From contig JAHEJI010000018.1 in assembly GCA_024638965.1 (NCBI GenBank), positions 1-46,028 of the forward strand: a stretch of 46,028 bases of DNA, written 5' to 3'. Position 1 is the first letter of the stretch; every line of letters starts with the position of its first letter. Shown here piece by piece: positions 25,558-37,330 of this stretch. The notes under the pieces are model-generated. The model made no database searches. It saw only the letters and a list, made by a program, of their open reading frames with translations, and was not told the DNA's origin. The position numbers were made by a program, and so were the translations under genes. Source of the stretch: Planctomycetaceae bacterium. Its GTDB lineage: Bacteria; Planctomycetota; Planctomycetia; Pirellulales; Pirellulaceae.

Positions 25558-26310
25558 ATGAATTCCAAGACAAATCCATTGCATGCCCGGAACTCGGTGC
25601 AATGGATTGTTCTTTTTGATGCCGTTGGCACCGTCTTGTTTCCTCAGCCGCATGTCGTCGACGCTTATTGGGAACATGGCATCCGCTTCAATTCTCGGCT
25701 GACTCGTGAGCAGGTGGCCACTCGATTCGCCAAAGCGCGCGGCGAACTTTTTGGCGTGGGCAACCGACATTCGCAAGCTGACTCGCAAAATGGGGGTTTG
25801 CTTTCAAACGACGAAATCGAACGCGAAATGTGGTTTCAACTCGCCAAACAGATCTACGGCGACATTGGGCAAATTGACGAGCTATTTGAAGCACTATGGA
25901 AGCACTTCGCGACGCCAGAAAACTGGCAGATCTATGATGATGTAGTCGAGTGTTTTTGGCAGTTAAAAAAGCAGAATGCCATCATCGCCATCGCTTCCAA
26001 TTTCGATTCAAGGCTGTTGACCATCGTAAAGAAAAAGACTGAATTAGATTTGGTCGATCATATTTTCTGCTCGTCGCAAATCGGTTTCAGAAAACCCGAT
26101 CCGCGTTTTTATGATTCGATACAATCAGCCATTCGATCAGCTTGTCCGATTCAAAGGTTGCAATTTGCGATGGTAGGCGACGATCTCGAAAACGACTGCG
26201 ATGCACCGGCAAGACTGGGCTGGCCAAGTTTTCACCTGAATCGCAAATCCCTGGCATCGCCGACCAATTCGATCGCATCCCTGGTCGAGTTGCCCTTCCC
26301 GTTAACGTAA
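25558..26310 (+). CDS. HAD-superfamily hydrolase, haloacid-dehalogenase-like
   Basis: A 250-residue cytoplasmic protein with all four HAD motifs. Motif I LFDAVGTV (nucleophile Asp 21; the usual second Asp is Val 23), motif II Ser 146 in AIASNFD, motif III Lys 178 in GFRKPDP, motif IV GDDLENDC (D207, D208, D212). The change at the second Asp of motif I resembles the dehalogenase-type DAYGT arrangement, so this may not be an ordinary phosphatase. A helical cap lies between motifs I and II (C1 type). It converges with sdhB, with only 33 bases between the two stops and no visible terminator. Substrate unknown. Confidence 0.86.
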   Translation: MNSKTNPLHARNSVQWIVLFDAVGTVLFPQPHVVDAYWEHGIRFNSRLTREQVATRFAKARGELFGVGNRHSQADSQNGGLLSNDEIEREMWFQLAKQIYGDIGQIDELFEALWKHFATPENWQIYDDVVECFWQLKKQNAIIAIASNFDSRLLTIVKKKTELDLVDHIFCSSQIGFRKPDPRFYDSIQSAIRSACPIQRLQFAMVGDDLENDCDAPARLGWPSFHLNRKSLASPTNSIASLVELPFPLT

Positions 26311-26343
26311 CGAGTTGTATCAAATCGCAAACCGTACGGTTAA

Positions 26344-27120
26344 TCACTGAGTTTTCATTTCACCGCGACGATGGATGGGTTGCGTCAAGGTTGCCCGCAA
26401 AAAATCGGAATTCATGCGGCTGATGAAAGCGATGCTGATGCCTTTCGGGCATTGCGCCTCACACTCGCCGTAGTTTCGACAGGAACCAAAACCCTCTTTT
26501 TCCATTTGCGTAACCATGGAAATTGCACGATCAAATCGTTCGGTCTGCCCTTGAGGCAACAGACCTAAATGGGAAACCTTGGCCGATGTAAAAAGCATCG
26601 CCGAACTGTTGGGACAGGCAGCAACGCAGGCACCGCAGCCGATGCAAGTCGCTGCGTCCAGCGATTGTTCGGCAACTTCAGGTTCTATCGGTATCGTATT
26701 CGGTTCGGGTTTTGGGCCTGAGTGATTACTGATATAGCCACCGGCCTGAATGATTCGATCAAACGCTGAACGATCAACCACAAGGTCTCTGACGACCGGA
26801 AATGCTTTAGCTCGCCACGGCTCAACGTAAATCTCATCACCATCTTTGAAATGCCGCATATACAGCTGGCAAGTTGTCGTTTCGGTTTGCGCACCATGGG
26901 CCTGCCCATCGATCACCATCGAGCACATTCCGCAAACTCCTTCACGACAGTCGTGATCGAAGGCAACTGGATCTTTGCCATCGACAGTGAGTTTTTCGTT
27001 AAGGCTATCCATCATTTCGAGAAAGGACATATCGGGTTCAACCCCGTCCAGCTCGTAAGATTCCATCCGCCCGTGATCGCCCCTCGATGATTGACGCCAA
27101 ACGTGTAGTTTGATTCTCAT
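26344..27120 (-). CDS. sdhB: Succinate dehydrogenase/fumarate reductase iron-sulfur subunit
   Basis: A 258-residue subunit that relays electrons from the flavoprotein to the membrane quinone site. [2Fe-2S] ligands C58, C63, C66 ([11 protein letters not shown]) and C84. Ferredoxin-like cluster motifs [13 protein letters not shown] (C159, C162, C165, C169) and [14 protein letters not shown] (C214, C220, C224). It lies last in the sdhC-sdhA-sdhB order on the minus strand, and its start overlaps the sdhA stop by four bases (27117-27120), so the two are translationally coupled. Length and motifs fit the family. Confidence 0.96.
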   Translation of the reverse strand: MRIKLHVWRQSSRGDHGRMESYELDGVEPDMSFLEMMDSLNEKLTVDGKDPVAFDHDCREGVCGMCSMVIDGQAHGAQTETTTCQLYMRHFKDGDEIYVEPWRAKAFPVVRDLVVDRSAFDRIIQAGGYISNHSGPKPEPNTIPIEPEVAEQSLDAATCIGCGACVAACPNSSAMLFTSAKVSHLGLLPQGQTERFDRAISMVTQMEKEGFGSCRNYGECEAQCPKGISIAFISRMNSDFLRATLTQPIHRRGEMKTQ

Positions 27121-29036
27121 GTCTTGTAGTTCCTCGTGGCCAGTGGAAGCGCCCTGAATGCCAGCGGTTCTTGATGAAGTTCAGGTTCGACGCCGTCACC
27201 CTTGGATTCAAATACCGCTACGTGTGCGAACAATTCGTCATTTCGTTTTGCTTCGCCTTCTTCCGTTTGGTGCTCCTCGCGCAAGTGACAACCGCACGAT
27301 TCGTCCCTGAGCAAAGCATCGCGACACATCAGTTCACCGAATTCGAGGAAGTCGGCGACGCGGCCAGCGTGCTCAAGAGATTGATTTAGCTCGTTTATTT
27401 TGCCAGGGAGTTTCAGGTCATTCCAAAACTCTTCTCGGAGTGCCGGAATCAGCCGCAAACCTTCTTCAAGAAGTTGTTTGTTCCGCGAAATGCCGCAATT
27501 TTCCCACATGATTTTTCCCAGTTCCCGGTGAAACGACTGCGTTGAACGCTTCCCGCCAATCGACAACAAACGATCGATCCGAGCATTCACTTCCGATTCG
27601 ACTTCGGCGAAAGCCGGATGATCTATTTGAATTTCACCCGGTTCGTGACGACTCAGATAATCACCAATCGTGACCGGCAAGATGAAATAACCGTCGGCCA
27701 GGCATTGCATTAACGAACTGGCTCCGAGTCGATTCGCACCGTGGTCGGCAAAATTACATTCACCAATTGCGTACAAGCCTTCCAGGTTCGTCATCAAGTT
27801 ATAGTCCACCCACAGACCACCCATCGTGTAGTGAACGGCAGGGTAGATTCTCATCGGGGTTTTCGTTGGGTCGTCATCTGTGATCCTCTCGTACATTTCG
27901 AACAGGTTATCGTACTTCGCAATCACGGCATCGCTTCCCTGCTGCTTGATGGCTGAACCAAAATCCAGGTAGACACCGTAACCGGTTGGCCCAATGCCGA
28001 GACCTTTGTCACAAACATCCTTTGCGGCACGTGCCGCGACATCTCTAGGGACGAGGTTTCCAAAACGAGGGTACCGTTCTTCCAAGTAGTAATAACGGTC
28101 CGCTTCCGGAATATCCTTCGGGGCTCGTTTTTCATTGGGATCGCGAGGCACCCAAATTCGCCCGTCATTTCGCAGCGATTCGCTCATCAACGTCAACTTC
28201 GATTGATAGTCACCCGAGGCCGGAATCGAGGTTGGGTGAATTTGCGTGAAACATGGATTCGCAAATCCGGCTCCGCGACGATAGGCCCGGAAATTTGCCG
28301 TAACGTTGCAGCCTTTCGCATTGGTCGACAGATAAAAGACGTTGCCATAACCGCCAGTCGCCAGCACAACGGCATCTGCCGCGTGTAATGTAATTTCACC
28401 TTTTTCGAGATCTCGGACAACGATGCCCCGCGCGCGACCATCGACAACGACCAGATCTAACATCTCGGCGCGAGTGTGCATTTTGACTCGCTTTTTCCCA
28501 ACTTGTTCTTCAAGAGCCGAGTACGCGCCCAGAAGCAACTGTTGTCCCGTTTCTCCACGACAATAAAACGTTCGCTCCACAAGGACGCCGCCGAATGAGC
28601 GATTGGCCAGTTTTCCACCGTATTCCCGAGCGAACGGAACTCCTTGCGCGACCGCCTGGTCAATGATCGCTGTGCTTAACTCGGCCAGACGATAAACGTT
28701 TTGTTCCCGCGCCCGGTAATCACCGCCTTTTTGCGTGTCGTAAAACAATCGCCAAGTCGAATCACCATCATTGCGGTAATTCTTGGAAGCATTGATTCCA
28801 CCCTGCGCAGCGATGCTGTGAGCGCGTCTTGGCGAGTCTTGAAAACAGAAGCATTCAACGCGATAACCCATCGCACCCATCGAGGCCGCGGCCGCAGCGC
28901 CGGCCAAGCCACTCCCGATCACAATGATTTTGTATTTGGGGCGATTATTGGGGCCAACCAATCGCAACCCGTTTTTGTGATTGGTCCACGCATCTTCGAT
29001 CGGACCGCTGGGGATTTTTGAGTCTAGTTTCAACAT
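27117..29036 (-). CDS. sdhA: Succinate dehydrogenase/fumarate reductase flavoprotein subunit
   Basis: A 639-residue flavoprotein. The FAD-binding loop GSGLAG is at 41-46 and the covalent flavin-attachment motif [13 protein letters not shown] includes His 73. The long insert and sequence style ([23 protein letters not shown]) follow the Bacillus/epsilonproteobacterial/Chlamydia-type SdhA, consistent with the single-membrane-subunit complex encoded here. It oxidises succinate to fumarate at the cytoplasmic face. It lies 14 bases downstream of sdhC and overlaps sdhB. Confidence 0.96.
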   Translation of the reverse strand: MLKLDSKIPSGPIEDAWTNHKNGLRLVGPNNRPKYKIIVIGSGLAGAAAAASMGAMGYRVECFCFQDSPRRAHSIAAQGGINASKNYRNDGDSTWRLFYDTQKGGDYRAREQNVYRLAELSTAIIDQAVAQGVPFAREYGGKLANRSFGGVLVERTFYCRGETGQQLLLGAYSALEEQVGKKRVKMHTRAEMLDLVVVDGRARGIVVRDLEKGEITLHAADAVVLATGGYGNVFYLSTNAKGCNVTANFRAYRRGAGFANPCFTQIHPTSIPASGDYQSKLTLMSESLRNDGRIWVPRDPNEKRAPKDIPEADRYYYLEERYPRFGNLVPRDVAARAAKDVCDKGLGIGPTGYGVYLDFGSAIKQQGSDAVIAKYDNLFEMYERITDDDPTKTPMRIYPAVHYTMGGLWVDYNLMTNLEGLYAIGECNFADHGANRLGASSLMQCLADGYFILPVTIGDYLSRHEPGEIQIDHPAFAEVESEVNARIDRLLSIGGKRSTQSFHRELGKIMWENCGISRNKQLLEEGLRLIPALREEFWNDLKLPGKINELNQSLEHAGRVADFLEFGELMCRDALLRDESCGCHLREEHQTEEGEAKRNDELFAHVAVFESKGDGVEPELHQEPLAFRALPLATRNYKT

Positions 29037-29050
29037 AAGAACGTTGTCGT

Positions 29051-29785
29051 TTAACCTTCCGTCAAGAGATCGTGAGCGTATTCAACTGGAGCCAGCATCC
29101 CGCCGAACATGAATGCAAGCGGAACAACAATGAATCCAATCGTCAGTGCAACGGTCATCACCACAGCAAATGTCCGCAACGCATTGTTGCGATCAGGATT
29201 ATCCAGTCCCAGAGTCTGGAAAAGGCTCCAGATTCCGTGGTACAAGTGCAAACCCAGCACAACCATTACGGAAATATACGCCAAACCAATCGGCCACTTT
29301 GAAAACGAATTAAACAGATTGCTGTAAATCATTCCATGTTCAAATTCACCAAGTTGGATGGTGCCAGTCGTAAAATGGAGAATATGAAAAACAACGAACG
29401 CCAGGATCAACAGGCCTGAATACATCATGTAACGGGCCGCCCATGAAGATGCGACTTTGTGGTTGCGAACGTATTTCATCGGTCGCGCCGCGTGGCTCAG
29501 CTTCGCCAACTGGGCAACCACCCACACGTGCAAGACTAACGATCCCAACAAAACAGCTCGGGCGATCCACAACGCAAACATGGGGGGCAGAATTGGTTCT
29601 CCAACGACTTTCAGGAATTGGCCATATTCATCAATATGTGGAACTCCATCGGCAGACGAACCGGTAAAGACCTTCAAATTCCCTGCGACATGGCCGATCA
29701 AAAATCCAAACAACACGAGACCGGTTATCGCGGCAATCGCTTTTTTGCCAATTGTGCTTAAATAAAGCGTATTTATTCGTTTCAT
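29051..29785 (-). CDS. sdhC: Succinate dehydrogenase cytochrome b558-type membrane subunit
   Basis: A 244-residue membrane protein with about five helices (near residues 14-36, 68-92, 118-140, 163-187 and 206-230). His 32, 86, 134 and 180 lie at spacings that suit the two b-haems of the single-subunit, menaquinone-type anchor of the Bacillus subtilis kind; His 137 and 183 are alternative ligands. It heads the sdhCAB operon. The promoter must lie in the 168-base gap shared with the divergent DUF3179 gene. There is no separate SdhD gene, as expected for this class. Confidence 0.93.
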   Translation of the reverse strand: MKRINTLYLSTIGKKAIAAITGLVLFGFLIGHVAGNLKVFTGSSADGVPHIDEYGQFLKVVGEPILPPMFALWIARAVLLGSLVLHVWVVAQLAKLSHAARPMKYVRNHKVASSWAARYMMYSGLLILAFVVFHILHFTTGTIQLGEFEHGMIYSNLFNSFSKWPIGLAYISVMVVLGLHLYHGIWSLFQTLGLDNPDRNNALRTFAVVMTVALTIGFIVVPLAFMFGGMLAPVEYAHDLLTEG

Positions 29786-29953
29786 AACTCTTTAGAATTC
29801 TCAATTCCCAGTATAAAATCCGCAAGATTATGACGTTTTTTTGCTAACTGCGAAACCACATTTAGGGAACCGTTCATTAAACTGCAAACAGCTGGTGTTG
29901 GACAACGATCAAGTTGACAATTATTGTCAGGTAATCCTATCGGATTTGAGAAC

Positions 29954-31078
29954 ATGACGACAAACAATAACAGATTCCCCAGATGGAAAACTGCTCTTCT
30001 AGTCAGCTGGTTTTTCGTGATCGTTGGTGCCGTCGTATTTTCTGACGAGAGAATTCTCTCGTATTTTGTTCCGCCTGAGACCCCATTGCCGCAGCATGAC
30101 GCGGAACTTCTGATCTACGATCCGCAGGAATTGTATAACGAACCTCTGCCGCCCATCACAGAATTCCCGATCGTTTCCATTGAAAAGGCAAACGAATCGC
30201 TTCGAGGGGATCAACTGGTTCTCGGCGTCGTCGTTAATGACGAAGCCCGCGCTTACCCAGTCAAGATGCTGTGCGGAGTCCAACGTGAAGTGGTCAACGA
30301 TCACTTGGGAGACGAAGCGATCGCCGCGACATGGTGTAATCTCGGTTATAATGGCATTGTTTATTCCCGCCACCTCGACGATCAGGAGCTGATCTTTCAG
30401 GCTTCCGATAAGTTCTGGAAGAATAGCTTGTTGATGCAGGATCAGACCGAAAGCGTTTGGAGCCTGCTGATGGGCAGATGCATGGAGGGCGAGAATGAGG
30501 GTCGGGAGCTAAAGCAGCTCCCCAGTCAACTCACAGATTACGAAACCTGGAGAAAAACTTATCCGCAGTCGACTGTCATGTTGTGGCCTCAGGAGTTTCA
30601 GGAGAACTTTCTTTACGATCGGCAATATTATCAACGAGTCGAAAAAATGCAGATCAATTTTTCGGTTGGAATCGTGATTCGCCGAGTCGCAAAGCACTAT
30701 CCGTTTGCAGCGTTAAGAAAGCAGCCGCTCATCAACGATACGCATGAAGGGAAGCCGCTGGTCATTCGATTCGACGAAAACACAGGCACTTTCTGGTGTT
30801 TTCTGCGCGAGGTAAATGATGAGGTATTGGAATTTGAAAGATCCAATGACTCCTTTGTTGATAAACAGACCGGTTCCAGCTGGGACCTTAATCGGGGCGT
30901 GGCGATCGACGGAAATCTTAAGGGCGAAACGCTCGAAGCGATACCGGCCATTACGTCGTTTTCGGCGACTTGGTCTAGATTTCACCCGAGATCTGAAGAA
31001 TGGACGCCTCGCGTGGCAAGGCTCGAAAACGCAAACTCCTTGTCGAAAAACAAATCGTCGATTTTGTCTGCGGATTAA
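29954..31078 (+). CDS. DUF3179 domain-containing membrane-anchored protein
   Basis: ATG 29954 gives a 374-residue protein with one N-terminal membrane helix (TALLVSWFFVIVGAVVF); an upstream TTG at 29924 is less likely. The DUF3179 features are clear: LGVVVNDEARAYPVKML, REVVNDHLGDEAIAATWCNLGYN, FWKNSLLMQDQTESVWSLL, and a late block with RGVAIDGNLKGETLEAIP. The family is common in marine bacteria and archaea, is extracytoplasmic, and has no established function. Where many members read TWCPLC, this one reads TWCNLG. It is divergent from sdhC and precedes kdsB. Confidence 0.85.
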   Translation: MTTNNNRFPRWKTALLVSWFFVIVGAVVFSDERILSYFVPPETPLPQHDAELLIYDPQELYNEPLPPITEFPIVSIEKANESLRGDQLVLGVVVNDEARAYPVKMLCGVQREVVNDHLGDEAIAATWCNLGYNGIVYSRHLDDQELIFQASDKFWKNSLLMQDQTESVWSLLMGRCMEGENEGRELKQLPSQLTDYETWRKTYPQSTVMLWPQEFQENFLYDRQYYQRVEKMQINFSVGIVIRRVAKHYPFAALRKQPLINDTHEGKPLVIRFDENTGTFWCFLREVNDEVLEFERSNDSFVDKQTGSSWDLNRGVAIDGNLKGETLEAIPAITSFSATWSRFHPRSEEWTPRVARLENANSLSKNKSSILSAD

Positions 31079-31135
31079 GGCGGACAACGCACCCCACAAA
31101 TCGAGTTTCGCAGCTATTCCTTGCAGAGCTGGTCA

Positions 31136-31882
31136 TTGAAAACCGCCATCGTAATTCCGGCCCGCCTCAAGTCGACGCGACTTCCTCGTAAGCTGTTGCT
31201 CAATGAAACCGGCAAGACGCTTATCCAGCACACCTACGAAGCCGCCTGCCAAAGCAAACTTGCGTCCACCGTCATTGTTGCGGCAGATGACGACGAAATT
31301 GTCGCTTGCGTTCGTGGATTCGGCGGAAACGTCCGCTTGACCGACCCCGCCCACAAGAGTGGTACTTGTCGAGTCGCCGAAGTAGCAAAGGATTTGGACG
31401 GATTTGACGTGATCGTTAATGTTCAGGGTGACGAGCCGGAACTTTCCGGTCAAACGATCGACCACGCGATCAACACGCTGTTGAGAACGCCAAAAACTCT
31501 GGTTTCCACGTTGGCCACGCCTGTGCGTGAAAAAGCCGCAGTTTTTGATCCTTCGGTCGTTAAAGTCGTCTTCGATCAAGCGCATCGGGCACTTTATTTC
31601 AGTCGTAGTCCGATACCGTTTGCTCGCGAATGGAACGACGATTTGCTTCAATCTGATCCGCCCACCTTTTTCCAACATATCGGGCTTTACGTTTTTCGAC
31701 CGAAATATCTGCAACGTTTAGTATCCCTTCCGATGGCGAAAATCGAAATGGTCGAGTCCCTGGAGCAATTGCGAATTCTTAATGAAGGCACCACAATTCT
31801 AGTTGGAATTGTGGAACATCGATCCGCCGGAATTGATACTCCGGAAGACTATGCTGCGTTTGTCAGGAGACAGTTGAATTGA
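31136..31882 (+). CDS. kdsB: 3-deoxy-manno-octulosonate cytidylyltransferase (CMP-Kdo synthetase)
   Basis: A 248-residue enzyme from TTG 31136 (peptide start KTAIVIPARLKSTRLPRK); another TTG at 31121 adds five residues, and no ATG is available. Motifs of the family: IPARLKSTRLP nucleotide-binding loop, HKSGTCRVAEVA, IVNVQGDEPEL, FSRSPIPF, FQHIGLYVFRPKYL and GIDTPEDY. It activates Kdo as CMP-Kdo for the inner core of lipopolysaccharide, which supports a Gram-negative-type outer membrane in this organism. No other Kdo gene is in the window. It lies 57 bases after the DUF3179 gene. Confidence 0.95.
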   Translation: MKTAIVIPARLKSTRLPRKLLLNETGKTLIQHTYEAACQSKLASTVIVAADDDEIVACVRGFGGNVRLTDPAHKSGTCRVAEVAKDLDGFDVIVNVQGDEPELSGQTIDHAINTLLRTPKTLVSTLATPVREKAAVFDPSVVKVVFDQAHRALYFSRSPIPFAREWNDDLLQSDPPTFFQHIGLYVFRPKYLQRLVSLPMAKIEMVESLEQLRILNEGTTILVGIVEHRSAGIDTPEDYAAFVRRQLN

Positions 31883-31925
31883 TATTATTGGACCAATGCA
31901 ACGTCAGACCTGAATTGACCAGTTC

Positions 31926-31970
31926 GTAGTACCGGCTTGAGCCGGAAAATTCCGCCTGAAGCGGGACTAC
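31926..31970. repeat. Two-hairpin intergenic repeat, family A, copy 2
   Basis: A perfect outer stem GTAGT (31926-31930) / ACTAC (31966-31970) encloses the hairpins CCGGC-ttga-GCCGG (31932-31945) and CCGC-ctgaa-GCGG (31952-31964). The flanks read TTC before and AAACGA after, as in copy 1 (12525-12580, followed by GAACG). The arms differ in sequence between the copies while the pairing is kept, as expected for a structure-selected repeat. Confidence 0.75.
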
Positions 31971-32092
31971 AAACGATCAATTCAAAATTGACAGACCACT
32001 AGCTTGGTTTCGGGAGAATGTCAAAATGCTGCATCGGCTTTTGACCGAGCCGGCCGGGCAGAGTGGTGGACGCCCTAAACACTCGATTCACG

Positions 32093-32129
32093 AGCGCAAA
32101 TTCTGTGACGAATTTGTGCTAATTTTTTT
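32093..32129 (+). terminator. Rho-independent terminator, or leader attenuator of pyrG
   Basis: Stem AGCGCAAATTC (32093-32103) / GAATTTGTGCT (32110-32120): eleven pairs including one G-U, a 6-base loop, then a run of seven T from 32123. It is 210 bases after kdsB but only 65 bases before the pyrG start, so it may end the kdsB transcript or act within a pyrG leader. Confidence 0.72.
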
Positions 32130-32179
32130 GTGGCCCTTTTGATTGCAATCGCACCGCCATGATCCGATCAGTGGCTTGA

Positions 32180-33841
<1,662 letters not shown>

Positions 33842-33864
33842 CCTTAACCCACTCGAGGAAGAAC

Positions 33865-34299
33865 ATGTCTGATGACGAACCAAAAATTATCGTTGACGAT
33901 GATTGGAAAAGTCAGGTTGAACAGGAAAAAGCACAGCTTGCCAAAGAGGAAGCTGAAAAAACGACAGAACCGGAATCATCCGATCCGACGCATCAGCTGC
34001 CGCCGGCATCGTTCGTTATTCTGGTCAGCACGATTTCCACTCAAGCCCTGTCTGCTCTTGGTTTTTTGAACGATCCGATGTCGGGCAAGCCCAACGTAAA
34101 TCGCGACATGGCCAAGCATTTCATCGACACACTGGGAGTGCTTGAAGAAAAAACCAAGGGTAACCTCACGGACGATGAACAATCCCTATTAACGGAAACA
34201 TTGCACCAGTTGAGAATGGCATTTGTCGCTTCCAAAAACAGCGAACCCGAAGCTGACTTAGAGGTGCCCGAGAAAAGCTCTTCTATTGAATTGCCCTGA
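33865..34299 (+). CDS. DUF1844 domain-containing small protein
   Basis: A 144-residue protein. GAGGAAG 8-9 bases before ATG 33865 serves as ribosome-binding site. The first 50 residues are acidic and low in complexity (DDDWKSQVEQEKAQLAKEE). The DUF1844 core follows: ASFVILVSTISTQALSALGFL, then NRDMAKHFIDTLGVLEEKTKGNLT and LLTETLHQLRMAFV. This family is widespread in Planctomycetota, Acidobacteriota and related phyla, is usually encoded as a single small gene, and has no established function. It lies just behind pyrG. Confidence 0.88.
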   Translation: MSDDEPKIIVDDDWKSQVEQEKAQLAKEEAEKTTEPESSDPTHQLPPASFVILVSTISTQALSALGFLNDPMSGKPNVNRDMAKHFIDTLGVLEEKTKGNLTDDEQSLLTETLHQLRMAFVASKNSEPEADLEVPEKSSSIELP

Positions 34300-34386
34300 T
34301 CTGCGACTAGCATGAAAGGTATAGCAGGCAACTTGATTTGACGCGAATCGGGGCGCTTTGAATATCTCAAATCAAAGATCAAAGTT

Positions 34387-35940
34387 ATGGGCAAACGCCG
34401 AAATTCAAAAAAAACACACAAACTGTTGAAGAAAAAGTCGATTCAGTCTTCTGATACCGTTAACTTTTTTTCCTTCGTCGCGGGAATCGTCTCATCCTTG
34501 TTCCTGATCGGCATCGCCTACGCCGGATTTCGCCCGAATGATGTCGAGGAGCAGGCCAACATTCCGGTTTTGGCAGAAAGCAAACGTCTCCCGGGAATCT
34601 CCGATTTTGAACAAGTTATTACCGACGGAACCGCTGATGACGCCGTCAAATTACTCAAAGTGCTGGACAGCTGGCCCAGGCAAGCCAGTCTGCCAACCAA
34701 ATTTGACTATTTGCGAAAACGGATCGCTGTTGCTAATCGGTTGTTGGAACTGGACTGCGATCTTTCTCAACGCGAACTGGCGATTGAGTCAAGACTTAAT
34801 GCTGCCTCCGTTTTTTATGGCCTCGACTTTTTCCAGGAAACGAACCTTCCAATTGCCGCCGAGCAATTTCAAGAGGCTGCGGCGGCGTTCGTCGACGATA
34901 AAAATGCCAGGATTCGACGAGCGGCACAGCTTGGGATGGCAAAACTCCAGGTTTTCGAATACGCCAAACAACAGAGCGCCGAACAACTTGAATTGCTACG
35001 CGATTCCATTTTCTCGGTTATTGAAAATTTCAAGGATGATCCCTACGTGATGGACAACGTTCGGATCCTGATCAAACGCCTGACGTTCGATGATATGGAC
35101 GCCGGTCGCCAGTTGATACGCGAAATGTATGGCAGATACCAGGAATTCGATTCCGCAGTTGTCCAAGCATTCGCCAGTGAACTCCACGATTCTCTGTTGA
35201 TCGTTGACGCGAACTACGACGATCTGTGGGCAAATCGTTGGGCCAATGGACTCGCTGGTCGACAGGATCTGGCGGATGTGGCGATCCAGTTGTCCGCCCA
35301 CCCGGAAGGCGGTATCAGCCTGATCAACAAGGTCGCCACGACGTTATCCTGGTTGGAACAGATCCATGACTTTGACAGGGCCACCGAAATTTGTAATGCC
35401 TTGATTGAGAATGCCGGCATTCACAAAGAAACAGACGTGGTCGAACTGTCCAAGCAGCATGGCGAATTCGGTCTGAGACGAATCAGCATGGTTGGGCAAA
35501 GGGTTGAAATCGAAGGTGACACCGTGCATGGCAAGCTCGATCCGGCCAAATATGAAGATCACATTGCCATCGTCGTTTTCCTTGCCTCGGACGCGAGATC
35601 CGTCAAAACGATGCGTCGCCTTCTGGCTAACGTCACGACTGACCAAAGCATGAGCGGGGTTAGAGTCCTGGTCGTTTCCCTTGACGGAGGTGAATTTGGC
35701 GAAAAAGCCGGCATCATATCCCAATTGGCGGCTAAATGGGATTTTGTGGTTGTCGACGGCTCAGATCCGCCCAACAATCCAATTTTGAATCAATATCCTG
35801 TGATACAGGCCCCTCACGCGTTGCTCCTGGATCATCGAGGTAAGGTTGCCAGAATAAATGTGCCGGCGGCGGACATTCGCACCTATATTGACGAACTCGT
35901 TGATGCACGTCGACAACAAGCCGGGCGATCCCCGGATTGA
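34387..35940 (+). CDS. Membrane-anchored helical protein with a cysteine-less thioredoxin-like domain
   Basis: A 517-residue protein with a very basic N-terminus (MGKRRNSKKTHKLLKKK) and one membrane helix (about residues 27-46). Residues about 60-370 look all-helical, with TPR-like pairs of helices. From about residue 370 a TlpA/AhpC-type thioredoxin-like fold follows: strand IAIVVFLASDARSVKTM at about 395-411, then VLVVSLDGG, and the cis-proline position APHALLLDHRGKV. The usual W-C-x-x-C has become ASDARSV, so no redox activity is expected. The gene at 38488 has the same layout. The role is unknown; a periplasmic binding or sensing domain is an inference. Confidence 0.75.
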   Translation: MGKRRNSKKTHKLLKKKSIQSSDTVNFFSFVAGIVSSLFLIGIAYAGFRPNDVEEQANIPVLAESKRLPGISDFEQVITDGTADDAVKLLKVLDSWPRQASLPTKFDYLRKRIAVANRLLELDCDLSQRELAIESRLNAASVFYGLDFFQETNLPIAAEQFQEAAAAFVDDKNARIRRAAQLGMAKLQVFEYAKQQSAEQLELLRDSIFSVIENFKDDPYVMDNVRILIKRLTFDDMDAGRQLIREMYGRYQEFDSAVVQAFASELHDSLLIVDANYDDLWANRWANGLAGRQDLADVAIQLSAHPEGGISLINKVATTLSWLEQIHDFDRATEICNALIENAGIHKETDVVELSKQHGEFGLRRISMVGQRVEIEGDTVHGKLDPAKYEDHIAIVVFLASDARSVKTMRRLLANVTTDQSMSGVRVLVVSLDGGEFGEKAGIISQLAAKWDFVVVDGSDPPNNPILNQYPVIQAPHALLLDHRGKVARINVPAADIRTYIDELVDARRQQAGRSPD

Positions 35941-36130
35941 ATTCCAGCACCGATGCGCGGGCACCGAAAACCCCACCATTGATCAACGAAGAATCGATAC
36001 AATCGTCAGATCGGATGCTCTGATCGTGCAAGTGGTGAGACAGATGTTAGATTCCAGGCATTGGATTTGACTGCCGAAATGGCGAATCTAGGATAACTTG
36101 TCTTGTGTTCATATGAGTTAAGACGGCCTA

Positions 36131-37213
36131 ATGCCCGCGCAATTTGACACCATTCCATCCCAAAAAATCGCGTACCTGGTCATGCGCAAATGTGGATGCA
36201 GTTCGATCAAGCATGCGATCTCCAATATTCGCGACCTCCAACCGGTGCCGCAGGATGGCGTCAGAATCCACGGCAATCGAGATTTCCAATTATTGCCGAA
36301 AGAATTTGAAGATCACAATGAATGGTTCACATTCACGATTGTCCGTGACCCAATCATTCGATTCATATCTTTCTACGCAAACAAGATTTTGGATCAAAAC
36401 CTTGACGGAAATCACACGTTCTTGAATCGGCACCGATTCGGTCTTCTCCCGAATATGTCCGTCGATCAAGTGATCGACATTCTGGTGCGGCGAGAATTTC
36501 AAACCGAACCGCATATCGAACCGCAAACTGAACTTCTGAATCAAGTTGGATTCAAACTCGATTATATCGGACGCCTTGAAAAAATTCCGAAATGTCTTGA
36601 CGACATCGAAGCGAAAACAGGTGTGAGACTGCCGATCCAACATCTGAATCGTGCCAAACAAAAACCAATCATTCCTCGAAAAGACCAATTCGAAAAACTG
36701 GCCGACTTTTATCGTAACGACCTGATCGAATTCGATTACCCGCGCAGCTACGACGACTGGTGTCGGATCAATATCGAAGGTAAAGAATCAAAATTTCGAT
36801 CGGAAGCAGGTTACACTTTCGAAAACGAAGCCAAGCTTTTGTACCATTCCATTACTCGCCGGGCGGATCGTTTTGTGATTGAGCTGAAATGGCGGGTGCA
36901 CGACAAACAGTTTCGGAAACGTGTGATTCGAGTCATCAGAAAAGTAGCAGCGGGCTTCGAAGCCATCTGGCATCTGCCGCCTCGATACGGATTGATCGAC
37001 GGCTGCGATGAAGACATGATCGTGCGCGAAACAATTGACATCCCTTGCTCAAGAATGCCCGCAGATGTCGATCTTGATGATGTTTACCACGAACTGTTTT
37101 TTACCGACCAAGCGCAAAAACGAGCGAAGCTTACCGATTACTTCGCGCATGAAAACATGCTGGTTTTCCCGTTTGGGCATTTGCAGCGCGATCAACGGGA
37201 TGGATCAGAATAG
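36131..37213 (+). CDS. Sulfotransferase family protein (carbohydrate sulfotransferase-like)
   Basis: A 360-residue cytoplasmic-type protein with no signal peptide. The 5'-phosphosulfate-binding segment is YLVMRKCGCSSIKHAI (about 15-30) and the 3'-phosphate-binding segment is FTIVRDPIIRFISFY (about 68-82), the two PAPS contacts of the Sulfotransfer_2-type family that modifies polysaccharides. The later part contains IGRLEKIPKCLDDIE and the LNRAKQK region, also seen in this family. Residues after about 230 are a basic, less familiar extension. Polysaccharide sulfation would fit a marine habitat and the nearby export protein gene (40144-41529), but acceptor and donor use are inferred. It stands alone, 190 bases after the preceding gene. 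Confidence 0.82.
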   Translation: MPAQFDTIPSQKIAYLVMRKCGCSSIKHAISNIRDLQPVPQDGVRIHGNRDFQLLPKEFEDHNEWFTFTIVRDPIIRFISFYANKILDQNLDGNHTFLNRHRFGLLPNMSVDQVIDILVRREFQTEPHIEPQTELLNQVGFKLDYIGRLEKIPKCLDDIEAKTGVRLPIQHLNRAKQKPIIPRKDQFEKLADFYRNDLIEFDYPRSYDDWCRINIEGKESKFRSEAGYTFENEAKLLYHSITRRADRFVIELKWRVHDKQFRKRVIRVIRKVAAGFEAIWHLPPRYGLIDGCDEDMIVRETIDIPCSRMPADVDLDDVYHELFFTDQAQKRAKLTDYFAHENMLVFPFGHLQRDQRDGSE

Positions 37214-37249
37214 CCAGCTGTACCACGTTACGACTGGCCGTTTGTCTGT

Positions 37250-37300
37250 GATCAAAAATTCGTCAAACCGCATGGGCATCGCCTCGCGCGACTCCTGGTT
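37250..37300. repeat. Intergenic repeat, family B, copy 2 (decayed)
   Basis: AAAATTCGTCAAACCGCATGGG and the following CATCGCC and CGCGCGAC align with 22901-22940, with roughly one difference in five. The right arm, which should complement AACCGCAT, is reduced to CTGGTT, so the outer stem is broken. It lies in the 117-base gap between the convergent sulfotransferase and regulator genes. Confidence 0.5.
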
Positions 37301-37330
37301 GATCCGATTCGACAGCCTTGACCTAAACGA

